NCBI GenBank assembly: GCA_022457155.1
Contig: JAJGOT010000209.1
Span: forward strand, 745,001 to 809,000
DNA: 64,000 bases
Source: Cladopsammia gracilis
Lineage: Eukaryota; Cnidaria; Anthozoa; Scleractinia; Dendrophylliidae
Direction: 5' to 3'
The notes beneath the pieces are model-generated. The model was not told the DNA's origin. It saw only the letters and a list, made by a program, of their open reading frames with translations, and did no database searches. A program made the position numbers and the translations under genes. Of this stretch, positions 35,101 to 47,100 are shown one piece after another (the stretch's first letter is position 1; the number at the start of each line of letters is the position of its first letter).

Positions 35101-38100
35101 ATGGCTTTTAGATATTGTATATTTGTATAGATTTATGTATTATACAGGGCTTTCGTCAACCTTCGTCAGCTCTCGTCAACCTTCGTCAGCTCTCGTCAAC
35201 CTTCGTCAACTCCCGTCAGCTCTCGTTAACCTTTGTCAACTCTCGTTCACTGTCGTCATCCCTCATCAATTCTCGGCAACTTCTGTTTATTCTTTTCAAT
35301 AAATCTAACTTGATTTATCTCTAAAACAGGTTTTCAAGCGTCTGCATCTGGGAACCGTGTCGTTTGGAATAGACTCCATGGAAGAGGTATTAAAAATGCC
35401 GTCCGCACTATGACTCCTTTAACTTCGTCATCAAAGGTTTTGTTGGTTAAACAAGCAGTCCATGAAAGAACATGATGTTGCTTATTAGAACTGAACCACA
35501 TTGCAACCTCTTCTCCAAGGTTTCTCTTCTTCTCGTCCTCTCGTCCTCTCGTAGTCCCTTTCGGAGCCAAAAAGCGTTGCGCTACGCTAAAAGAAGCGTT
35601 GCGTGACGACCCAAATAACGGACTCCCAGGAGACTCTTGGTCTTTTCGCTTCAGGGGACGGGAAGGAGAGACCCTGGGGCGAATTTAGTATGACAAGGAG
35701 GGAAAACGTTCGGGGCATAATTTTAGACACAGTCACTTGTGTTCATAAATGCGTTTCATTATATATATTTTTTTAATTTCCCACTTATCGATATTTAATT
35801 TTTACAACATCTCTTTTTGGTATGTTTAAAAAATTAATAAAAGCGCTTAAAATTTGACTGTAATAAGTTGAGTTAATTTGTTAGAATAAAACCTCTAGGA
35901 ATGTTTTGAAACGTTAGACAACGCAAAACAAAATATGCAGAGGTCATAAAGAAATGAAGATGGCTAAATCTAAACATGATTGTTATGGATACCCAAAGAC
36001 TTTAATTGGACAACTATTATCTGACTCAAGAGGGTAACCATTTACATTTCATAGACACAGTACAGTACATTACATTACATTACATTACATTACATTAATT
36101 TTTTACAGGTCATCAGCCATGTAGAGTCCTCCTACGCTCCCAGTGCTTCAACATCCAAGAAGACTGGACAAGGGTCAAAGGTTGGTGCTACTATCAGTAG
36201 TTTCTCAAAACACTTTTCGTTCCCAAAACCGAGTGTTTTAGCCTGATAATCATACGTGCACTCATTTTTAACCCTTTAAGCCCTAATATCAAGATTTAAA
36301 TTCTCATTTCTTGTCCCTATACATTTCCTATAGAAGTAGTACGGAGAAATTGTTTAGATATCAAGAGAATTCATCTTGTGTGATCATGTCCTTAATTCTC
36401 ATGACCTTTTTGATTGATAAGGCATTGATATTACAAGGAGAAATTTGATGCTGATCACTCTTGGGGCTTAAAGGGTTAAACAGACGACGCGACGTAATCG
36501 GAGTCGGAGTCGGAAGCTTAAGGAGCCTTACGTTCTAGTGTAAATAAAAAACGGAGTCCCTATCGGAATTGGACACTCGGCGGAATCAGAATCGGAAGGA
36601 TCAGAAGTTTTCGTTTTTCTTCCGATTCTACTTCTGCTTCGTCATTTACGATCTAGTGGAAAAAGGAGAACGCATTTTTTATTTCCACTAGGTCCTAACT
36701 TTCTTGCGATTCCGCTTCCGTCGCTGTTAAGAACCAGTGGTAAAGTGTCGCTGGGAATTCAATCAGTTAAAATTGATTCTTTTGACTGAAAAAACTGAGG
36801 ACTTATCACGTCGCTTGTGGAAGAGTGGCTACACTTAATTTGCGATTTTGACCGCGCGCTGGAGACGCAATGGTCTGCGTGCACCAAAGCAAATAAATCC
36901 ACTCATTCAATCTCATATTCGAGTCAAAGCCAAAACAACGCGTGGTGCAGAGTTGGCTTTAAACTTAAATACGATGAGATTGCGAAGAATAGTTGTTTTC
37001 ATGCTGAAGGCCCGTACAGCCTAAGATCGGATGATCAGAACATGCTCCTTGTCCTTCCTACTAAACACAAGACTTTTGGCTTTAGATCGTTTGCTTATGC
37101 TGGTCCATCCCTGTAGAACACTCTCCCTTTCGCGACTTTTTGCGCAATTTTGTCGCACTTTTCGGTGCAATTTTTGTCGCGCGCAAGTTGCATCTTCAAA
37201 TCGCCTGTGAAAACTAGCGGCGATTTCAGTGCGATTTGGGCGAGATTTGTCGCGCGATGTCGCAGAGGTTTCGGACATGTTCGAAACCTGATGCAACTTG
37301 GCGGCGATTTTTGGGGCATCAAAGCAAATGTCCCACCCGTATCGCACAGGAAATCGCTGCTAGTTTTTACACTTGCGACAAAAGTTGCATTCGAGAGCGC
37401 GACAAAAATCGCTTCAAAAATCGCATGTGTAAACGGGCCTTCTGTTGCATCTTGTTTAGTACTTTTGAATATTTGTAACTGTTTAAGCGCTATATAAATT
37501 TATATATAATGATATATTATACTCCTGGGTTGTGAGAATGTGTTTTAAACTAAATTTTAAGTTTCCGTGTTCTAGCAAGTCATGGCATCTTCATTATGTT
37601 GTGGTGTACCGAATTTATTGAATTGGAATTTCTTCGTTTCGGTCCTTGCCTTCGTTTGGATCCATGGCATATTTCGATCGGTGGAGTGAAATCTTCGGAA
37701 ATGGAACCGTGCAAAGACAAATTGTAAATATTTTCTTGAATTCCGCTCTAAAATCCTTGTTCATGACTGCGTATATCATTGGGTTCACACAAGAGGAAAG
37801 TCCTACAGACACCGTGTAAAACTCATACACGCCTCTTGGAAAAAAGAACTGTCCCTTGAAAACACCAATGACATCTATAACTACAAACGGTGTCCAGCAA
37901 GCGACAAAACCCAGCAAAATCGTAAACAAAAGCTTGGCAAGCTTGACCTCGTCGACTGCAAACGTTCGTGTGTCTGACCCTGTTTGCGCAAGAGTTTTAT
38001 TATGCCGACTTACCGTGCGGAAAACCTTGTAATAACACACAGTGATTACTCCAAAAGGAATCATGATAAAGCAAACAATAGTGGATACGGCATAGTATAT

Positions 38101-41100
38101 GTTAGAGTTGTCCAGATCGAAGAAGCATAGAACTTTCCCAGGGTGAAATCTGAAGCGGTCTCCAATGGCCAGGTAGGGAATGGGAGTTATTAAAGCGAGG
38201 CTCCACACCAAGACTATACTCCAAATAGCCGTCTTCGTTTTGGTCTTGTTGTACCTCAAATGCTCTTGCCCGCGTACGATTTTAAGATATCGGTTCAGAG
38301 CTAATAGTGTAATATTCAGCAACGATACAATTGCCAACACGGTACCCACAAACCCTTGGTATTGACAAAGAGCATCCCCTAAAATCCAGCCGTCTGCAAC
38401 CAGAGCGACCATTGTCAGCGGCATTCCGAGCAACGACATGAGCATATCCGCTAAGGCCAGCGAGGCAATGTAGTAGTTCGGTATCTTGCGCAGTTTTGGG
38501 TTTCTCTTGATTGCTAAAAAAACCAAAAGATTGCCAATGAACGCCATAAATATAAGTATTATGCTGAATGTGCATTCACCGATCTTTCGCGGGAGACCTC
38601 GGCTGGATAGCGCCATGGCTAGAAGATCTTCCCTTGTGGAAGAATTCTTTGACATATTTTTATTAAAAATACAACTTCTCAGTTTCGAGCAGTATCGCGG
38701 TTTTTTTCTTCTTTGCTTGTTCAGTTGATACCTGTAGAAAATAGAAGGTAGAAAAGAGAGTCCTTAGCCCTTTCGGGGTGTACGCCCCGCTCCTCAAAAC
38801 TCCAACCTATTTCCAGACCTAAATATGCGATTATCCTACTCATTTTCAAGCCAAAATTGCAAACATCTGTACCAATTATCATATTAGAATCAAGAAAAAA
38901 CATAACGATTTTCTTTTTGAAAACTTAGGAGTGTGTATTTTGGTTATTTTAGATGATTCTGTCTAAAGGCGGTAACTACCCCCCCCCCCCCCCCCCTCAA
39001 GAAAACAACAACAACAACAACAGCACAAAAAAAAAAAAAAAATAAAATAAAAATAAAACAAAACAAAACAAAGAAATACAGAAATCATGAGTAATGTTAA
39101 ACAATATGGCAACGAACCTGTCTAGAAAACATAACTAGAGTTACGCAGCACAGAAACCCACTGAGATCAGAAACCAAAAGGAAACAAAGACCGAAAGTTG
39201 AAGATTGCGTGACGTATTCTCTCGGCAAGAATCACCTTGAATTTAATATGTTCCGTATTCCTTTAACCGAAATAAGAATACCAAGAATATTCCCAAAAGA
39301 ATACTCCTATGCTTTAAAGTTTAGCACATTATTGCCCCTTTGATTAAGTCGAACATTATGAAAGCATAGCCAGGCTGGCTTTGTGGCAAAAGGTCGACCA
39401 TTCGGCATGGCTTTGGATTACTACCCTGAAATGCACTTCAATTTTTATATAAGCTCGTTTGATCAAAATATAGTTTTTATTGAGCAAGCATGAGGTCTAG
39501 GTGTGGCTGGTTTTTTTCTTTGGTGACAGGTGGAGGTTGTGGACCGAGATGAAGGCTGTATAAGAAATATCTGGACCTATAGGACAATTAATCAGATTGT
39601 ATGATTCAACTTATCTCCCGCACACGGAGCCGAAAAATATTAAAACGAGATATTGGTCATGTTCCTTCGCTTTCTTTATCTTGAACATTATTTGTTCACC
39701 GTGTTCAGCAATGAAGAATATAAACACGCAAAAACAAAATAAAAAGTAACTGTCGTAAAATATTGCGGAAGTTAACTTCCTACCTGGTCCATTGTCTTTT
39801 TTTTTTTGAGTTGTAATTAACAAATTTATACCGGTTTTTCGTGGTGTGGACTCTTATTTACCACGATTTACGTCATCACATGGTCAAAATGTTGTGGACT
39901 CACGAGGCGCAGCCGAGTGAGTCAGCAACAAATTTTGACCATATTTAGAAAAATACAAGGAAAAATCGAATTCTTGTTACAAAACGTGACAGCAAAGAAA
40001 GAGCAAGCGTTGTCTATAACTTTCTCGCAATCTGATTGGTTGTTTTCAAGCGCGCGTGATGTTAGCGTCAGCACCGTTGTCTGGACTCTCATTTACCACT
40101 CACGTCGACCAATCAGATTGCGAGTTTAGCGGCAATTGTGGTAAAAAGGAATTTATAGGAATTTTAAATTCTATTTTAGCTACGATATTGTAGTTATACT
40201 GTTGCTTCTGAGTACATCTGCCTCTAATTGCATATTATTACTTCGGCCTATTTTGGAGTGAGGTGCAGGATTGCAGAAAATTGATTCAGTTTTTTTTTAG
40301 AACGAAGCATGATACAATGGGATGTATTGTATTGTTGGGATGTATTGGATGCTATGAAACCATGAAAACGTCTTATGTTCGGGCGATGGCTTTGTATTCA
40401 CTAATCACAAATGAATTACCATTTTGCCTACCGAGTGAAATTTTGCTTTGAAACGCTTACCATGCATAAACCCAAAAGTTCTTAGTGAGTTTTGACTCTG
40501 GGTTATAACCGGTTGAAACCGGAAATTTCCGACAACGACCTTCCATACTTGAGTTAGACTACCTCGTGTTTGGTTGAATTAAGGCCCATTTACACGATAC
40601 AACTTTTACCTACAACTATTGCATGCAATCTGCTCACGCCATGCATACAACACGAATCGCGTCGTCTAAATCAACCTACAACTCGCTCACATCTGTTGCA
40701 TGCAACACGAAAAACGTTGTAGCATTTAGAAACATGTTTTAAAACCCTACGACAATCGTAGCCACATACAATGCTATATGATGCGAGTTGTATACAATTT
40801 TCGCCTGACACAAGCAGTGCGCGCTACAAAACATCGCGTGCAACAAAGTTGTACCGTGTAAATCGGCCTTTAAAGGGTCGTCGAAAAATTTTCGGTTCTC
40901 TCTAGTATTTTGACCGACGTGTTCGTTTTCCGTCGATCTTTTTAGTAGATTTATAGAGATGTGGTTTGGGGAAAGGAAGGCTATGTGGTCATTCCACTCA
41001 GTGGGCTGTTTCAATTATAAAATCTTCTACTTCCTTTCACAATGGTTGTTCAAACGGTCGATTTAATCAAACGGAAGAAAGCTTACCTTTATCGGCGATC

Positions 41101-44100
41101 AAGCGTTTTTGAAGAATCTAGTCATTCGACGTTAATAATCACTGTATAAATCCAACGGATTTAGTGGATCTGTTTTCACGATGACTTTGAATTTTACCAG
41201 AAGTCTATCGAAAGGTTGCCGTACTGTAAAATGCAGTAAATGGATATATGATTTTTACATTTCAGTAGAACAGGAAGTCATACGAAATATTAGCTCTCAC
41301 AACCCACTTATGATGTTTAACGCTTCAGTGATTTGCTTTCAAATTGCCTAATTTGTTGGTATGTGTTGAATGGAAACGAATGAAAAATGTGCGAAGTCTA
41401 TTTTAAGTCTATTATTAAAAGTAGCTAAAATTTTATTTTAAATCTATTTCTATTCAGTACGTCATACACTGGCATTTTTAACCCTTTCACTCCCAGAGTC
41501 AATTATGGAGACATGTAGTGTAGTTCGAACTTTTGAGTCTGTGGACGAAATGACATGGTGTGACTATTCAAATGAAACCTCTTCGGCAGTACTTTTGCAT
41601 GGTACCATTTGTTTTTCAATATTTTACAAAATGAAATTTAGGATTTTTGTTGTAATTACTTTGATTTTTGGCACTCTTCACTTGGGAGTTATAGGGTTAA
41701 CAGATGAAACCCTAAAATGACCAGTCAAATGCAAGCTGTTGAGGAGTACGTTCATGTCATGTTCATGTAGTGTTCAAACGTTTATTAGTCGACTCTAACT
41801 TTTGATTCTCTGGATGAAATTCTAATGTGTGTCCATTCAAATGAAAACTACAAGGAGTATTTCTCTTTCGAGTGATTGTTCAAAGATACTTCACGTTTTG
41901 AAAATTTACGTTTGAGAATTTTTCTCATGTTTTTAACTAGGTGCACTTGTGGCTGAATGTCGTAGCAATATCTGATGGCCAGTTCTCAAATCTGGTTTAT
42001 CGAGTTTATTGATGACTGAGAGTGGAACCTGATTTGCATTTTAAGATTTCCTGAAGATTGATCTGTCATCCACATATCATTCGCGATAGTAATATTGTGT
42101 CTCATATACAGTGTAATCCCGATTTTTCGAATACTCGATTTTTCGAAACTCCCGATTATTCGAACCAAAACTCGTTTCCCTTGGATTTGATTTCAGTCAA
42201 TACCACCTTCGACTTTTCGACCAATTTCCGTTTCCCTTGGAGGTTTGAAAAATCGGGATTACACTCATGCAGTTAAATTGTGTCCGTAAGTTGTCATGCC
42301 AAATGGATCTTTACTCCTTGAATTTTTAAAACAGTGTGAACGTAATACTTTTTATGCAGACGATCATTAAGCAAAGTGAGATAATATGTTAAAATAGTTT
42401 TCAGTTCATAACAAAAAAGGAGGCCAGCAAAATAATACGACAGTTCAAATAACTTGAAATCTTAAGATTTATAATACCTAAGGTTGTCTTTCCTTTGCAG
42501 ACAAATATTCGTTACAATGTTTTGAAAAAAGTTTTTGACATGCCCCATCAAACCTTCTAGTGTGTTATAATCACTATTAACACCTTTTATAGGTTTTGCT
42601 CCTTAAAAAGGGTAGATATTAAACATCCGTTCCTTGTTTGATTACACTGTGTGCAATTTTTTATTGTTTGTACCACCTGCTTTACTTAAGGACGGTGCCA
42701 CCTAATGGCAAGGTATTTTGCCAGGTTTTTGACTATGCGGGAAAAGTAGATCTTGGCAGGGGCTATCGGAATCCAAAGAGAAAATTGGGGGTAACCACGC
42801 ATTTTTCGGAGATAATTAAGCTTCAATCTGGAAAAAATGCTGACATCAGCATTTTTTCGAAAAAAGGAAAATTAGATCTTTCTTCGCGGACTTCCTTAGA
42901 ATTCGGCTTTACATACACAAAAGCAACAATAATTCTAAAAATCTCTAAAACACATAACGAATGGTAACATAACAACTACTGTTTATGTGTTTTAAGTTAC
43001 AAAATCATCACAACGGAGCCATTATCGGCCCTGACAGCTTTCCCACGTTCGCCAAAAATACAGTCTAAATAACTTTTGCCCACAACAAAAAATTAATTGT
43101 GTGCTTAATATGCTTAACACTTCCATTTTATAAGATAAAAAGTAGGGGTCACCACGCGTTTTTACAAGTTATATTTAGATGTTTTCAACTTTTACGGAAT
43201 CGCTTTCGGGGTCCGCGACATTTTTTTCTATGCCTTCCCTAGTAAGTTAAATATTAGGGCCATTTATACAGGAGAAAATAAGACGCGTCTTATCTAAGAC
43301 GCGACTTAAATAAGATGCGAAGTGTACCATTTATACGTTTGCGTCCAACATAAGACGCGAAGATCACGTATAAATGGTTCGCGTCTTATTTTTGATACGG
43401 CGCACTTGTTGTTCACGTCTTATTTAGGACGCGGAAACATTTATACGAGGAAGTTCACGTCTTATTTAAGACGCGGACAAAATAAGAACAGCTGAAAACC
43501 CTGTTCTAAGATAAGACGCGTCTTATTTAAGTCGCGTCTAAAATAAGACACGAATGCTTATTTTGCACTGTTTATACGATCGGTTCGCGTCTTATTTAAG
43601 TCGCGTCTTAGATAAGACGCGTCTTATTTTCTGTCGTATAAATGGCCCTAATGTGCGTGTCTTTTTCGGGGCATGCTGGGATTTCCACTCGATGGCTTAC
43701 CGTTCAAAACTTTTACTTCGGGTACAATAAAAAGACAAACATTGTAGAATTCAAAGTTAATTCTATTTGTAGCTGTAAGTTGCTCTTTTGAGAAACATTT
43801 TTCGGGATTTCAAGGTCAAGCAGCACAGTAATGGAGTAAAAACGCAAAATTGATTGACAGTGGATCTACGGATTGATTATGTTCCTTCGGGCACAAGAAC
43901 TTTACATTGTGTGCATCTTCTTCCAAATTATCCATTTCCAACTTGATAACATCAGTGCTATATCGAGATGACTGGTCGGCTGCCGAAAAACTCTAGATTG
44001 GCAGGTTAGTCTTTTTAAGGTTATTTAGAATGAAAATGTAAGAAATATTTGTCGAAAAGTGCTTGAGTTTTGTAATTTCATTTGGCCGCGTGTTTATTTT

Positions 44101-47100
44101 CTTGTGAAACTCCTGTAGTTTTCATGGATTCTCTGATAACTTTGGAAAAAATTTTAACTTAATTAAAAAAAAATCGTGAAATAATAAAACACTTTTTTTG
44201 CCGAAGACTACGGCTTTATTTGATCTAAAAAGATAAGATTTCTTTTTAGTTTATCATGGTACGTTTTTCGCCTAATGCGACTTCGAAAAACATCACTTAC
44301 CTATAATAGAGAATAAAGGAAATCAATTGTACCTAAATGCACGAATTCATGTGTTTACGGAAGATTACACTAAAAACCATGTTTGCTAACAATCGAGGGA
44401 GGGAAAACTTTAGTCGGATACTTCTCGGCTGTGGAGCGGCAAGTTTTCTTTAGTTGCTGGCTTCAGCCTTGTTTTTATATCTTCATCGATTCTCAAAAAC
44501 GGTCTGTTTGAAAACGATTTGCTCATCTCAATTCTTCTTTTCGACGTTTGTTTGATTTAACTGGAACAGTTGTTTTTTTTTGCTTTTTGTTATATACTTT
44601 TTATATTCGCAAAAATGGCCACTGTCAAAAGATTTTTTGCAGATAAACAAAAATTTCAAACAACGCGAGTTTGGCCGCCAAAACAAAAACTTGTGCTAAT
44701 AGGAAATAACAACATGCCAGCCTTTCCTTGGGTTATATGCCTTGAGGATGCTTGTTTTAAATGTATATAAAAAAAAAACACTAGTCTGGTTTGACTTGAA
44801 GTTTTTTGAATGGAGAAAAGGAGCCAATGTAAACAATCTTTGAAAGGAAGGCAAAACGTACGCGTTCTGCCGGCGGCATCGCCAATTTAGCTCAAAATAG
44901 TTTCATTACCGAAGCTCTGTCGTTTGCAAAATAGAGAAAGAATTTAGCACTTTTAGGCTGCAGAAGGTCTATAAACACATTTTCATAGATTTTTGAGAAC
45001 TCTATTTATCTTGTAAGTTTAGAAACTGAGCCAGGGAGTTGACAGTTTGACATGAAAAGTGGGCGGAACTTAGCCTTTACCTCGCGCGTTCGCGTTTAAA
45101 AAATAACCATGTCTCGCGCGACTGTCGCGCAATGCATGCGCAGAACGTATGCGCAATAACAATAGGTGGCACCGTCCTTAATACATGCAACTCCTAGAAT
45201 AAATTTTGAAAAAAGTCATGTCATGTATACTTTAGTAGCCCTGATCCTGAGGAAGGCTAATTTTGTTAGCCAAAATATACGCCGTTATATAACTCGGCCT
45301 ATTAGCCATTGCATTTTATTACACTAAGTGACATCTGGCTCGAGAATCTCTGCATTAGCGATCCGGTAAAACTTAACCAACTCGTTTTATTTACGCGTCG
45401 TGCAGACATCTTTATTCAAAGGTTTCTGTGTCGTAAGTGTTATATCCTGCTGTATAAAGGACAGGAGAAAATTATGTTTTCCAAGTAAAGTAAAGTGGGT
45501 GAAAGTTTTTGCCATAATTCGATTGAGTAGCTTGTACAAATAATTAGACAGGCATAAAACGTATTCATACAATAGACGGGATGTGCAAACAAAACCACTT
45601 GGACTTAACGTGCGTTTTCCCGCGCGCTTGGCACCAATTGCACGATTTTGCTTTGAATTTCGATTGGTTGATTGCTATATTCTTGCTTGCTTTGTTTGAA
45701 ACTTCTAGAAAATCATTCTAACTTTGTTGGCCACATTACCCAACGCATGGTTTCCCTTGAATGCCCGCGTTTAACATAACTCCTTAACATTGGGCTTTTT
45801 TCTATTTCTCAGGTTCGTCGCACGGTTGTCACGCGAGTACATGAAGCAGTCAAAGCACTTGCGTTATGTCACAACGTCACGCCAGTCATTGAAGATACTG
45901 AGGTCGACCAAGCTACCAGGTTACGCATGGAAAGCGTGACCAGCGATGACAGTGACCCTGATGGGAGGGAAGGAAGAGGAGACAGAACCGTGACATATCA
46001 GGCGTCTAGTCCGGACGAGGTACGTCTTGGAGCGGCAAAGTCGTGTTATACGCATTTTAAAATGTGTAGAAATAGTATGAAGCGTAGTCTTCTTCGCAGC
46101 CGTTATTTGTGTCGTCACGCAATGTTCCTCTCCAGTCAGTGTGAAGGAGTGTTTCGTGACGAACGAGGACGTTTCGAGGAGACTATATGAAGCGTTGAGA
46201 AGGAAAAGTTCAAAAACGGTATTAGCAGCCAATATAATGAATTCTGATTGCTTTTAAAATTGCACAGTGGCTTAGTTTGGAGACATTATTTTTCCAATAA
46301 TTCTTTTAAATCGTTCTCTTCATAACAGGTTGCCTTGGTAACGTGGACAGAGAGCGTGGGACTGACGTTGGTGCATAGAGATATTTCGAGCATGCATCTG
46401 AGGACTCCTTATGGTGAAATTCTTGTGTTCAACATTTTACAAATCTTTCCTTTTACCTCAGAGAGCAAGAGAATGGGTATTATTGTTCGGGTAAGCAACG
46501 CTGTGTTGTAGGGTAGAATCTACCTTCTGTAGCTCACAAGGAGGTCGGACACTTATTGAGAATTATATAACGTAATGTCGACAGTGTAAAAAAGAAAATC
46601 TAAAATCCCCACTCAGGATTGAACCTGTGACTTCAGCTAGGCTTAGACTTACATAGCCTACCGTACCACAGTGCCACAATTTAACTATATAAACTGCTAC
46701 CCCAACCTCAACTGAAAGCAAACCAGTTACTCCGTTATATGTCTCAATAAGGTGTCCGACCTCCTTCTGAGCTATGGAATCTAGACTCTTCCGTGTTGTT
46801 GGGTGTCACTTTTAGGTTCTTCACTAGTTTTTGTGGTTGATGTCTTTTTGCCATACCTGCGTAACAGGCGCTTTTCCCGTGTGCGAGCGTGAAGCGCAAG
46901 CAAAGAGTGCGGAGTGAGAGTCGCGCCCGTTTTTCGATGTCCTAGCCTCCACCCTTTCCTGTTTTTCGCAAGGAAAGGGCAAAGCTTCTTGGTTTACACC
47001 ACTTGTTTTTTCAATTTAGGATATGTCTTCCGGAGAAATAACGTTCTACATGAAGGGCGCAGACACAGTGATGAGCACCATTGTACAGTATAACGACTGG

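Larger units (their letters stand above)
34463..35329 (+). other. ATP9 intron 14 with opposing minisatellites
   Basis: Two related arrays in opposite orientation (34,513-34,800 and 35,150-35,283) separated by about 350 bp. No gene. Confidence 0.75.
36181..45812 (+). other. ATP9 intron 16 (9.6 kb) hosting another gene
   Basis: Contains TIR and foldback elements, a dead LINE fragment, the antisense receptor gene (37,615-38,655), a 2.5-kb TIR element and a degenerate ribozyme-like motif. Segments 38,732-39,840, 40,143-40,579, 40,873-41,477 and 45,300-45,812 show nothing recognisable apart from a C18/A-rich tract at 38,979-39,072. Confidence 0.75.

Noticed and set aside
42638..42967. 109-codon frame as a transposase fragment
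   Set aside because: It begins outside the TIR element, crosses its boundary and shows no catalytic or DNA-binding motif.
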